Shown: one piece after another, positions 22,654-33,239 of the stretch
Numbering within the stretch: the stretch's first letter is position 1
Layout: each line of letters opens with the position of its first letter
NCBI GenBank assembly: GCA_031769625.1
Contig: JAUIMM010000113.1
Span: forward strand, 12,310,501-12,374,500
Source: Taudactylus pleione
Lineage: Eukaryota; Chordata; Amphibia; Anura; Myobatrachidae
Reading direction: 5' to 3'
Length of the DNA: 64,000 bases
Program-made: the position numbers and the translations under genes
Notes under the pieces: generated by a model
What the model was told of the DNA's origin: nothing
What the model saw: the letters and a program-made list of their open reading frames with translations, nothing else
The model's database searches: none

Positions 22654-23802
22654 TTACCTAAAAAATCTGGCCACAACATCATTGCGTATGGCCCCCCCAC
22701 ATACTGACCTCCGACCAACCTCGGGGGGGCCATCCTCAGGTAAGGCATCCTCTGGCTGCATTGGGACACCACTCCTTATGGCAATGTTGTGAAATATCCC
22801 ACACAGGACCACAATTTTAGACACCATATCCGGCACATACATGAGCTCGCCACCAGAGCGGTGGAGGCATCTGAATCGGCCTTTTAAAAGGCCGATACAG
22901 CGCTCCACCACTTGCCTGGTGGCTGTAAGTGCGGAATTATACGCACTTTGTGGCCCTGGTGTGGGAGCCAAATAAGGAGTGAGCAGCCAGGACATGCAAG
23001 GGTATCCACTGTCTCCTGTGAAAAAAAATAGACAACATCAGGAACACTGTGTATCAAGCTTAACATTGTTATGTACTAAAGGTCTCCACTTACCCAGAAG
23101 CCACGCATCACCAGCTTGTAGGTTGGTTAATTTCTGCCATATCCCTGATTGCCGGATGACGAAGGAGTCATGAGCACTTCCTGGTAATTTAGCATTCAGG
23201 GACAGGATCTGGAGGGAGGCATCACATACCACCATTACATTGAGGGAGTGATAGTGTTTACGGTTTCTAAATATTGCCTCCAGCCGTCCTGGAGGCTGAA
23301 GTGGTATGTGAGTACCATCCACAACCCCTATGATGTGTGGGAAGCCAGCTATTTGGTAAAAATTGGCCTTGGCCACACTAAGGGCACCCATATCCAAAGG
23401 CATTTTAATAAAATGATGGAGGTGCTTGAAAAGTGCCTCCATCACTGCCCTCAGGATCCGGGAAAAGGAGGATTGGGAGATGCCCGCCACTATTCCCACC
23501 GTTGTTTGAAACGATCCTGAGGCACAGAAATGTAACACCGCCATAAATTGCGTCAGTGGTGGTATTGCTGTTGGACTGTCAATTTGCCGCTCAAGATCAC
23601 TTTCTATTAATGAGAGAGTGTCTATGATGATTTTGGGAGGTAGACGGTAGCGTCTTAAAACCTCATCATCGGGCATTCCAAAAAGGGTGACACGTGTTCG
23701 AAATATCTGGGGCCTTGCATGCCTACGATGCCTACGCCTGGGACGAGTTTGAGGTTGGTCGTCTTCCGGGAGCAGGGCCAGAACAATTCGCCCCAGATCT
23801 AC
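22654..23802 (-). CDS. HARBI1-like Harbinger transposase
   Basis: Two coding exons, 23802-23094 and 23015-22654, join in phase (CTGG|GTAAGT donor, TTTTCACAG acceptor) so that LLG continues into GDSGYPC, a hallmark of DDE_Tnp_4 transposases. Counting from the exon's first codon, catalytic candidates are D162 (GVVDGTHIP), D194 (VVCDAS) and E274 (VVERCIGLLKG). An Arg-rich stretch near the N-terminus (RPRRRHRRHARP) may aid nuclear entry or DNA contact. The first exon begins at a splice acceptor (AATTTCAG), so the start codon must lie in an upstream exon; minus-strand donors at 24322-24327 and 24477-24482 are candidates. An alternative unspliced start at 23940 adds a non-conserved 46-residue leader. 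The enzyme should cut at the element ends and make 3-bp target duplications. No stop or frameshift seen. Confidence 0.92.
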
Positions 23803-24148
23803 CTGAAATTCAAAGTTTACAATGTAAGGCTTTTGAGCCACCCCAAAAATAACATAAAACAACTTAGCTTTATGATACCATCCATAGCTGCTTACATGCC
23901 GGGGTATTGTCATGATACGTATAAACTGTAAAAAAGCCAAAAATGAGACATCAAAAATTTAGAGGGTGATTTTATTTTTGTCAAATTGGTGCAAGCCAAC
24001 ACATAAAATAGGCGAAACACACATTTGGCCATCGATGAAAACGACATTGCACACCGTACGTCAAATAGGGGTCAAATGGACCCCAAAAATGGAAAAGGGA
24101 AAAGCAAAACTGGTTTACATGATGAATAAGCCTCGAAAAATGCCTTAA

Positions 24149-24308
24149 TTATTTCGCAAATGCAAGTCACTACACCAACAGTCAAAAATGCGTTAATTAG
24201 TTCGCAAATGCAAGTCACTACACCAACAGTCAAAAATGCGTTAATTATTTCGCAAATGCAAGTCACTACACCAACAGTCAAAAATGCGTTAATTAGTTCG
24301 CAAATGCA
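24149..24308. repeat. 48-bp tandem repeat upstream of transposase
   Basis: The unit (ttcgcaaatgcaagtcacta...aaaaatgcgttaatt) starts at 24153, 24201, 24249 and 24297 with a regular 48-bp step. It lies in the presumed 5' intron or promoter of the minus-strand transposase gene. Confidence 0.92.
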
Positions 24309-24809
24309 AGAAAAATAATGGACTTACCAAAATCGAATATATAAGATTTCCCTCAAAAAGGTCTTTGGGTCCGAAAGCCAAAACAAACTAAAATAGATGA
24401 AATTAGTGTTAAAAAAAAAATATCAAACAAAAAACCAGAAGTAGACACCAATTGGCCACAAATTAGACTGCACAAAACTTACCAAATCAGGAAACGATGG
24501 CAAAAAATAAACCAAAAAAATGCGAACGGAAAACCAAAACAACTGTAGCAAACCAAAAAAAATACAAACACCGCCAAATCCTCCAACCGCAAACAACCAA
24601 ATCCAACCAACTTAACCGCCAACAATCCAACAACGCAACCTCGACTCCACACACACCAAGCCATAAATAGTGTTTATTTTCCCGCACAAATTAAGGATGA
24701 ATCATAGGGACGCACAATCAATGATGCGGCCGCAAACTAAGGACGCATGTATAAATACGTCACGAAATCACATTTAATTTCTGGTTGATTTCATTCTGGA
24801 AGCAGAGAC

Positions 24810-26096
24810 ATGGCTTCAGACCAGGGAAACAATGGCCAAAATTCCGGCGGTAAGGCCTTCATGCATTTTGTCTCAATGATTCTTTAAAAACATAATATTG
24901 TGCAAGTTGTGAAGTGGCTAAATCTGCATATTTACCCAAATAGGTGAGGAGGATGACATGGAAGAGACTGCTGGCCCCAGTCAACCCGCCAAAGCTGCCA
25001 AAAAAAAAAGGCAGCCACATTTCACAAGCAAGGAGATGGAGGTTTTGATCCAGAAGTGCGTTGACATCCTGCCCCAGGCAGCCAGGAATATGAGCCAAAG
25101 CCAGAAGTGGAGAATGTGGGAGGAGGTCGCCGTTGCTGTCAATAGGGTGGGTGATTATGTCCGTCTAGCCTGGGATATCAGACGGCGGTAAGTAAACACT
25201 TTCCCATCCTATAAACAAACCCCATTGTAAAAAAAAGGATAATGGTTCCAATTTCATTCCACAGATGGGCAGACTTCAAATATCGTCTCAAGCAAAAACT
25301 TGCCGACAGGGCTAGGCATGCAAGGGGGACAGGTGGGGGTCCCACCCCTGTGTCATTGGAGTTGACAGACTTAGAAGAGCTGGCACAGGGGTGTGTGCAG
25401 GCTGTGGAGGTGTTTGGCGTGTCCAACATGGATACGGACATGCCAGACTTTGCGGCTCCTCATGTTGGCCAAGGTAAGTCTTGTGATGTCACCAACTCTG
25501 AAATGCTATTGTGCCAATATGTAGATTCTAATGTGAGTCTTTTCGCATTTTTCCTAACAGAGACAGAGGCGGATGAGTCTGCTCCAGAGGGGAGCCTTGG
25601 CCGCAGAATTTCTGCTGGCTCTGCAGGGGAGGAACCAGTACATCCGGCTGAGGACCCTGCAGAAGCCAGTCCAGGGCGTGCCCCCTCGCAGGCAGTGGGC
25701 CTCCTCACAGAACTCAATTTTAAATCGGATTTCCATACGGAGATTCTGCAGAGGATGGACGCCAGTCTGATACGGGTGGCTGAGGCCCTGGAGCAAAATG
25801 CTGCGGCCAACGTGACCATTGCTCAGGCCCTGGCGGAAAATACCAGGGCCAACATCCGCATCGCCGATGCCCTGGAGCAGCTCGTTCGCCAGCACATGGT
25901 GGAGCCGACCTCCCTTCCTGCCGGAACATCCGGATCCTCCACCTCTGGCACAACATCAGCCAATCCTCCAAATGTGCCTAGCCCTGTGCCTAGTCCAGAG
26001 GCCACAACATCTGCCTCTGGACAGGCCAGCCCGATGGCATCCCGGACCCGGTCTGGCGCCCACCCTCACCCAGCCAAACGGGCGAGAAAACGGTGA
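24810..26096 (+). CDS. Harbinger Myb/SANT-like protein 2 (4 exons)
   Basis: Exons 24810-24849, 24944-25187, 25265-25473 and 25561-26096 join in phase (donors GTAAGG, GTAAGT, GTAAGT; acceptors AAATAG, CCACAG, TAACAG), giving 342 aa. After an acidic start (GEEDDMEE) comes a Lys-rich stretch and a Myb/SANT-like trihelix domain, about residues 35-110: PHFTSKEMEVLIQKCVDIL, then WRMWEEVAVAVNRVG, then RRRWADFKYRLKQKL, a DNA-recognition helix. Residues ~200-260 form a long helical region with repeated 'ALEQNAAANVTIAQALAEN' heptad-like spacing, probably a coiled coil. The C-terminus is Ser/Thr/Pro-rich and ends in a basic KRARKR, a likely nuclear localisation signal. It differs from Myb-like protein 1 in sequence and exon structure, so it is a second partner rather than a duplicate. 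AATAAA follows at 26304-26309. Confidence 0.88.
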
Positions 26097-26303
26097 CAGC
26101 AATGGCGACTTTTCCCACACTCCTTCTGTGCTTGGCTCATATTCCTTTCTGGTCAAAACTTCCCTCTCCTTTCTTGTGAAATGTTTTTAATTTTGGTATT
26201 TACGTTTATGTTACCAGTTCTGGCTTTTTTTTTTTTTTTAACAAATATCTTTGCCACAAAAAAAAGGCAACAAAATATTAGGCCAATTTGTTTGTGTTTA
26301 AAC

Positions 26304-26309
26304 AATAAA
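26304..26309 (+). promoter_or_regulatory. Polyadenylation signal for Myb/SANT gene 2
   Basis: AATAAA about 210 bp after the stop codon at 26096, in T- and A-rich sequence. Confidence 0.55.
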
Positions 26310-27359
26310 TTTAAAACAAAAAACTGACATTGTATTGTGACATTATTGTACAAATGGGTTACATTTAATCCTGGCCCTAAAGGCAAAAACTGACCCTCTT
26401 AAAAAAAAAAAAAGGCCTCTTTAAGGAACGTTTAAAAAATCACATAGCGATGCAAATTCCACAGTAAACCAAAAAAAAGGGGAGCTAATTAAAACATGAT
26501 GACATTATTGTTACAATAGGCCATAACCAACAAATTGTGGCCAAAATAAAACACCAAAAATGTACGCTAATTGATTGTGTAATCATGACATTAGCAGCTC
26601 TGATTTCCACCTGCGTACGCTTTTGTGCTATCCCAATAAACTGCTTTCCAAACACATACCAAGCCGGTTTTCAATCCAACACTAATTACTTTACTGACCA
26701 GCCGCGATTAATCACAGCACCATCGTTGAGTCCCGGGACGGAGGAGAAGGCCATCGCCAATGTGGTCGAGTAATCCTGACCCTAAGCTGTGCGAGCATTT
26801 TGAAGGGAAAGCGGATGTTCCAGTGACGTATGAGACGGTCCGAACACATTTGACGTTCGCATCTGCTAATGTATGTACGCCCCAAAAACGCCTCGCCACG
26901 CCTGCGTTTTTTCATCTCCACCCCGTCAACACCCAAAAACGCCCTGTTCTGTCAATCACATTTGACATGTCACTTCCTGTACGCTATTTTAGGAACGAGA
27001 GAAAAAAAGCTCGCAATCTGCCGTATGCACATGCGCAGTGTAACACCGACGCATGCGCGGTTAGTCAACATCGGAACGCAACGAGCGTACTGTTGTTAAC
27101 GTGCGGCTCTGAATGAGGGCCTAAGAAGCCAAGAAAATGTCTATTTTTTTGTGATCTACTTTTCCTCTCATGCATTATGTAGAGATGAGCGATTTCGGAT
27201 CTTAGAGATCTGAACCTACCCGAACTTAGGGGATCCATGTCAGATCCGAGCCGCCTCGGTTTTCCCGCCTGACTCGGATCTCAAAATGAGGCAAAATGTC
27301 ATCATCCCGCTGTCGGATTCTCGCAGGTTTTGGATTGTACAAAAGGTCCTGCCATCTGT

Positions 27360-27560
27360 TGTGAGGTTGTCCTGTCCATAGGGACTGGCTGGCTGTTGTG
27401 CATAGGGGCTGGCTGTTGTCCATAATTCATATAGAGGCTGGCTGGCTGTTGTCCTGTCCATAGGGGCTGGCTGGCTGTAGTCAACATGGGCTAGCTGGCT
27501 ATTGTCCATAGGGGCTGGCTGACTGTTGTCCATAAGGCCTGGCTGGCTGTTCTGCTGTGT
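27360..27560. repeat. ggctggctgttgtccata tandem repeat
   Basis: Irregular repeats of 'ggctggctgttgtccatag' downstream of the hAT left end. Frames such as DNSQPAPMDNSQ on the minus strand are repeat translations, not genes. Confidence 0.85.
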
Positions 27561-28979
27561 TGTCCAGGGGGTGTTCTGTTCATCAGGGGTGCTCTTCACC
27601 CCCAGTGTGAAACAAATACAAATATATTTTTTATTTCTGTGTTTGTGTGTTAGCCACACTTATTATCAGCAATGTGAGTGCGCTGGTATGCTGCCTGTGT
27701 CATTTATCAAAAGGCTGCTGTCTAATTCAGAGGTCCTTTCCCCCCCACAAGTGCCCCAAAAAATGTAATTAAAAAATATTTTTTTTCTCCTGTGTGTGTG
27801 TTAACAATCCGTACTTATCCTCAACGTAGCTGCACTAGGGATGTTGCCTGTGTCATTTATCAAGGAGCTGCTGCTTCTTTCAGGAGTGCTCTTTACCACC
27901 AGTGTGAAAAAAAATAAAAACTATTTTTTATGTGCGTGTTAGCCACACTTATCAGCAACATAGATGCGCAGGGGTCCTGTGCTGCCTGTGTCTCATTTAT
28001 CTAGGGGCTGCTGCCTTATTCAAAGGTGCTCCCCCCCACCAGTGTGAAAAAAAGAAAAAAAAATGTGTGTGCGTGTTAGCCACACCAATCAGCAATGTAG
28101 GTGCATAGAGGTGCTGTGCTGCCTGTCTCCATTTATCTAGGGGCTGCTGCCTCATTCAGGGGTGCTTCTGACCAGTGTGAAAAAACATAAAAACAATTTT
28201 TTGTGTGTGCGTGTTAACCATACTTGTCAGCAACGTAGGTGCGCAGGGTTGGTGCAGGGCCATCTTTTTCATTGGGCTTGTTGGGCAGTTGCCAAGGGCC
28301 CAAAGATTCAAAGGGCCCTCCAGCCCCCTGCAGCCCCGGTCTGTTAATAAATGTGTTTTTTTTCTTTTTAAAGCACTGTGTATATTGTTTCAACCACCGG
28401 GTGACGAGCTATACCATCCCCCCCTTCCCCGTCACCAGCACCCGCCCCGCCTGCGGTTGATGAGTCAAACTACCCACCAGTCTGCATGTAGACGTCACTT
28501 AATGCGACATGCGCAAGACGCAGCAGCTCCGCCCAGGCCCAGACCAGCTGCTGCTAGCTCCACCTCCTTGTGTCGTTCAGCCACTGCTTGCCACATAGTC
28601 TGACTGTCTCTCTGGTGCCGGACTGGTGGTGAGGTCACCAGACTGGTGGTGAGGTCACTGGAGGCTCCAGTCTGGAGCAGGTCGAGGATCCATCCATCAT
28701 TGTCCCGGGGTCTGGTCTCAGCTTCCTCTCTGAAGTCAGTACTCAGGTGACAGTTCAGGAGACTCCTCTTAATATGCATGGGATGATGGGGGAGGGTGAT
28801 GAGAATGCAACCTACCAGCTTACTGTGAACCTGTCATGAGTCATGACTAGGACATTTTTGATAATGTAATGTGACATACATTAGATTATCAAAAATGTCC
28901 TAATAGTCATAGTCATCATGAGCTGGCAGCCATACTTATGGATGGGGTCCCCATAATGGGGTTTTGTGAAATCGCCATT

Positions 28980-29092
28980 GCCATTCACAATACCTGTATC
29001 TTTTTTGTATAATATATATATAGTCCGTGGAGTGCCGCCTGTTGCTGTTTTTTAACAGACACCGCATTTATATATATATATATATATATATC
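28980..29092. repeat. Putative Penelope-like fragment and (TA)n
   Basis: The phrase 'gtggagtgccgcctgttgctg' precedes a TA microsatellite (29071-29092). The 'gagtgccgc' phrase recurs at about 30526 and 30620, so both may be pieces of one pLTR family. Confidence 0.35.
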
Positions 29093-29095
29093 AGT

Positions 29096-29271
29096 GGCGG
29101 CTCCAGGCACAGGCAAGCCCGGAGGACTATTGTAGCTGGCGGGTGCAGGAAAAGCCCACCCTGCCTCCTGGCACTAGTTGGATAATGTAAGCCCAGGGGG
29201 AGGGAGCGGAGGAGGGAAGGGGCAGCAACACAGGATGGCGATGGGTGTAGTAAAGTCTAGCGCCAGTCCTG
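29096..29271. mobile_element. Short hAT element in a TA microsatellite
   Basis: Starts CAGTGGCGGCTCCAGG and ends CGCCAGTCCTG, flanked on both sides by ATATATAT. The interior (cctcctggcactag...cccagggggaggga) is colinear with 19410-19520 of the minisatellite-bearing hAT, marking it as the same family without the array. Confidence 0.65.
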
Positions 29272-29563
29272 ATATATATGTATATATATCTCACAAGCAA
29301 TAGAGTGTGATTGTGATATTGTATTGTATTTGACCCAAACTGACAGGGGGTTTTATCTAGAGGTGCAGCTTTGTGTGATTAACATTAGCGCAAGATAAAG
29401 GCATTTGGTTTTGATATCTATCTATATATATACTGTATATTGCTATTTTGGTTTGGATTAGTCATCATTGCCCTGAATATAGATATTAGCAGCAATAGTA
29501 TGGAGTTTTTGTTTGGGTGTTAACATTTCTTTCATTCTTAAAAGAAGGTGCGCTGCACTAATC

Positions 29564-30206
29564 TAGTGGTTCCAAAACTTTTGTGAGTCACAGGGCACAA
29601 TTCTATTCAACATGAAGTGAATAGCAGCGGGAATTAGCTCCCGGAGCTATACAATTCATTTGCGTTGCTAAGCCCGACTAAGGATTTCTTCTCGCATCCC
29701 TCCGACAAAAGTCCAGGCACGATGCTGTTTTCTACCCTTAGCATCGGGAAGTTTAGTCAGAGAATGCCCATTTTCACGCCTAAACACCCTGTTTAAGGCG
29801 CGAGAACAAGCCTTCCCTGACCTAACTTCTCGCAGAATTGAATAGCTCCCGGAGCTCATTCCCGGCATTATTCACTACACATTTAATTGAATCGTGCCCA
29901 CAGTGTCCTAGAGTACTGTGTAAGCATTTTTTTCACAGCACCCCTAGGCCAAAAGGTTCTCAGAAATTATGATATAAATTAGTAAATTAAGATCAAATAA
30001 ATTGTACATATATGTAATTCTTACATTCAGTGATTTATGTGATGGTGGACATTGTTGTGCTTCTATTTGTCCACATATTTTATGATTGGCAGCCAGCAGC
30101 ACTGGTTTAAATAATTTAATTTGGTTCTGAACCATCAAGCCGTGGTAACCCTACAGGAGCCCAAAGGTACCCCAGGGTGCCAAGACACTGAGTTTTAGAA
30201 CAACTG
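29564..30206. mobile_element. hAT-type MITE with nested MITE
   Basis: Ends TAGTGGTTCCAAAACTTTTG and GAGTTTTAGAACAACTG are inverted. Flanks cactaatc and cgttaatc agree at 6 of 8 bases. The sequence gtgagtcacagggcac...cagtgtcctagag is interrupted at 29594 by another element. Confidence 0.7.
29594..29898. mobile_element. Nested MITE, ggcacaattc ends
   Basis: Ends GGCACAATTCTATTCAA and TTAATTGAATCGTGCC. Subterminal 'gctcccggagctatacaatt' is matched by 'gaatagctcccggagctc' near the right end. Non-coding; inserted in the hAT MITE 29564-30206. Confidence 0.75.
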
Positions 30207-30299
30207 CGTTAATCAGATAATAGCTGTCATGTTATAATTCTGATGATTTTACATGATGTTGTATTTTGTAAATGCCAAATAATACTCTAGACTAATTTG

Positions 30300-30720
30300 G
30301 GTCTTCGTAGGTTCACTTTGGTGTTGGGGTTATCTTTGTTTCACTGTGATTGAGCCCAGCCAGCTGCGTCTGTGACGAGCGAGGGGCATGCACTTTTGTG
30401 TGGTGTTTACCTTACTTAAGGTAAGCATTGTTCATTCATTTTTTGTAACTTGACGAAAGAACATTAATAGCTTTGAAACGTTGATAATTATACCTGGTTA
30501 AATTACATTTATTCAAGTCGTCTAGAGTGCCGCCCTTACATCTTTTATATGTTCCTGCTCAGAAGCAAACTGAGGGTTCAATCAGGAGGGCACCAAGAGG
30601 TAGTTGTTTGATGTATTGCATTGGAGTGCCGACTCCATGTACTCTATACATATATTCATACAAATCCAGAGGTGCGGCACTCAGGATATGAACAACCAGG
30701 ACGTGTTATATAGCCAATCA
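30300..30720. repeat. Putative Penelope-like terminal region
   Basis: Contains 'ttgacgaaagaacattaata' followed by 'tttgaaacgttgata' and 'gagtgccgccctta'. The GAAACGTT block is typical of sequence downstream of Penelope-like ORFs. No coding remnant here. Confidence 0.45.
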
Positions 30721-33239
30721 ATGTTTTCGGGGGGTATTCAATTAGGCTGCGAAAAGCTGTTATCGCCAATGACATAATTTTCGCCTGTTTCAATTATCCC
30801 TGTATTCAATTTCAAAGACTTTTCGCAGGTACTGTACAGTTTGCCAATTATTTTTTATTTTTTTTAAAATGGATATTTAAACTGATTTTTTTGAAAGTAC
30901 TGCTAAATCTAAAGGTTTAATTTTATTGAGCATTTACATTTTTTTCCCGTGAATGGGTGGGTAGGGGCCCCAGTGCATTGCTTTGCCAAAGGACCCATAA
31001 TGCTGTTAAGACAGCTCTGGGTTGCTGTGCTGCCTGTGTCTTATTTATCTAGGGGCTGCTGCCTCATTCAGGGGTGATTCCCCCCCAGTGTGAAAAAAAA
31101 TAAATAAAATTGTGTGTGCGTGTTAGCCACACTTATCAGCAATGTAGGTGCACAGGGGTGCTGTGCTACCTGTGTGTCATTTATCTAGGGGCTGCTGCTT
31201 TGTTCAGGGGAACTTCCCCCACCCAGCTTAAAAAAAAATTGTTTGTGTGTGCGTGTTAGCCACACTTATCAGCAATGTAGGTGCACAGGGGTGCTGTGCT
31301 GCCTGTGTCTCATTTATCAAGGGGTTGCTGCCTCGTTCAGGGGTGCTTCAACCCCAGTGTGAAAAAAAATAAAAACAATTTTTTGTGTGTGCATGTTAGC
31401 CACACTTATCAGCAATGTAGGTGCGCAGAGGTGCTGTGTTGCCTAGGTTTCATTTATCAAGGGGCTGCTGCCTTACTCAGGGGTGTTCCCCCCATTGTGA
31501 AAAAAAATTAAAATAAATTGTGTGTGAGTGTTAGTCACACTTATCAGCAACGTAGGTGCGCATGGGTGCTGTGCTGCCTGTGTCTCATTTATCAAGGGGC
31601 TGCTGCCTTGTTCGGGGGTGCTTCCCCCAACCAGTGTGAAAAATAAAAAAAATGTGTGTGTGCGTGTTAGCCACAGTTATCAGCAACATAGATGTGCAGG
31701 GATGCTATGCTGCCTGTGTCTCATTTTTTCAGGGGTGTTTCCCCCCCAGTTTGAAAAAAATTTAAATTTGTGTGTGCACATTAGCCACACCTATCAGCAA
31801 CATAGGTGCACAGGGGTGCTGTGCTGCCTGTGTCTCATTTATCAAGGGGCTGCTGCCTCATTTAGGGGTGCTTCCCCCCACCAGTGTGAAAAAAACAAAA
31901 ACTATTTTTTGTGTGTGAATGTTAGACACACTTATCAGCAATGTAGCTGTGAAGGGGTGCTGTGCTACCTGTGTCTCATTTATCAAGGGGCTGCTGCCTC
32001 ATTCTGGGGTGCTTCCCCACTCTCCAGTGTGAAAAAATAATTGCTTGGTGACACTGCTGTAAGACCGTAGTGAGTATGGAGGACAGTCACATGACAGGAG
32101 AGCATGATCCACATACCAGTCTTGTAGCTGCCGGCAGCAATCATGATGATGATGCAAGGCCGTCAACATCATCTATGAAGGCCAATGTACCAGGGCTTAA
32201 GTCAGGCCATGAAAAAAAAAATCAACTTTTACCCTGTTAAGGAAAAAAATCTAAAGCTAAGTCAGCTTTAGAGAAGCAAAAATTGCCAATATGCCATTCA
32301 CTACACGAAGTGGCAAGGAAAGGATAAGGCCATGGCCTTTATTTATGACTGTGGTTCTAGTTGTGATGACTTAAACCCTTCTGCTTGTAGAAGAGGTACA
32401 AAAAGACTTAAAATTGTCTCTGAAAAGTAACAGATCCCCAAGAAGAGTCTAAGGACCTCATTCAGAGTCGGTCGTAGCGGCCGCACGGTCGTCCGATGTT
32501 TTTCTTTCTGCGCCTGCACACGGCTAGCTGTGCGCATGTGCGTACGAGCTCTACTGATGAAAAATACTGTCGGTCGTAGGGCTTCCGACACGGAAGTGGA
32601 TTGCTAAAGTTGATTGACAGGAAAGTCCGTTTGTGGGAGTATACGGGAGTGGTGGTCTGCAAATGGAGGCGTTCTTCAGCGTTTCCAGGCATTTTTAGGG
32701 GAGTGCATAAATTATCTGCTTCGTACGACCAAGAATTGCGGATGCATGACAACGTCACTCTACGAACAGGATGATCGTCCAGGCTAAGGTAGGCAAGAAG
32801 CCACAACAGTACAATCCTTAATCCGATGTTACTTGCGATGTTTCTAATTGGAACCACACAAACCAAGCAGCTAATATTGGTGCATTGTAACTATTTACAC
32901 TGCTAATTACCTTGTAACTGATTTCACTTGCGTGTGCATTAGGGAATTCGTAACACATGTTTATGTGTGCTTTTTAAACTTATTTTTTTTAAACAGTTTG
33001 TAAAACATCTAGCATTGTGTTTTGCGTAGCAGCCTTTTCAGATACCATACTTTTTAAACCTTGTATACATTGATATAGTTAAATATAGACAATTTTCCTA
33101 AAAAAAAATATTTTTTTTTTAAATTCGCCTTTCAGCACAATTTAACTAACAATTGTTAGGGCAACATTTGCATATAATTAAAATAAGAAAAAAAAACACA
33201 ATTCAGAATAAATAATTTTTTTTAAAAAAAGAAGAGCTT

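Larger units (their letters stand above)
19856..27121. mobile_element. PIF/Harbinger transposon Harb1, apparently complete
   Basis: A 7266-bp element with ends GGCCCTGATTCAGACC and GCTCTGAATGAGGGCC and a TAA target duplication (19853-19855, 27122-27124). It encodes three genes: a Myb-like gene (+, 20500-21829), a HARBI1-like transposase (-, 22654-23802) and a second Myb/SANT-like gene (+, 24810-26096). All their exons are open and joined by GT-AG introns with consistent phase. Classical Harbinger elements carry transposase plus one Myb-like protein that cooperate in DNA binding and nuclear import, so two Myb-like genes are unusual. Subterminal regions are rich in 'cgtacg' and 'gcgagcg' motifs, probable protein-binding sites. 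Low decay suggests a recent insertion. Confidence 0.92.
28255..31019. mobile_element. hAT-type insertion in the tandem repeat
   Basis: Left end CAGGGCCATCTTTTT and right end GTTAAGACAGCTCTG (reverse CAGAGCTGTCTTAAC) are imperfect inverted repeats. Flanks ggttggtg (28247-28254) and ggttgctg (31020-31027) match at 7 of 8 positions, fitting a hAT target duplication, and the flanking repeat units rejoin correctly when the element is removed. The interior lacks a transposase and itself contains further insertions (29096-29271, 29564-30206, Penelope-like pLTR pieces). Confidence 0.85.
27600..32040 (+). repeat. ~137-bp tandem repeat, split by an insertion
   Basis: Units of 'tgtgcgtgttagccacactt ... 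atcagcaatgtaggtgcgca ... ggggctgctgcc ... cagtgtgaaaaaaa'. The 'ttagccacac' motif is spaced about 136-150 bp at 27650, 27801, 27940, 28077 and 28213. After the 28255-31019 insertion it resumes at about 31123, 31256, 31396, 31531, 31668, 31781 and 31920. About twelve units, diverged from each other. ORFs here (CAACVSFIKGLLP and similar) are repeat translations. Confidence 0.9.

Noticed and set aside
23038..23093. Transposase tail as read through in the unspliced frame (KWRPLVHNN...)
   Set aside because: A GTAAGT donor at the conserved LLG and an in-phase acceptor giving GDSGYP show this is intron.
31281..32040. ORFs of 76 and 170 aa with repeated Cys-rich motif (CAACVSFIKGLLP)
   Set aside because: Repeat translation of the ~137-bp array; units carry different frameshifts and no conserved start.
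27600..32040. CRISPR-like regular repeat spacing
   Set aside because: Eukaryotic context, units of about 137 bp without unique spacers, located inside a hAT element.
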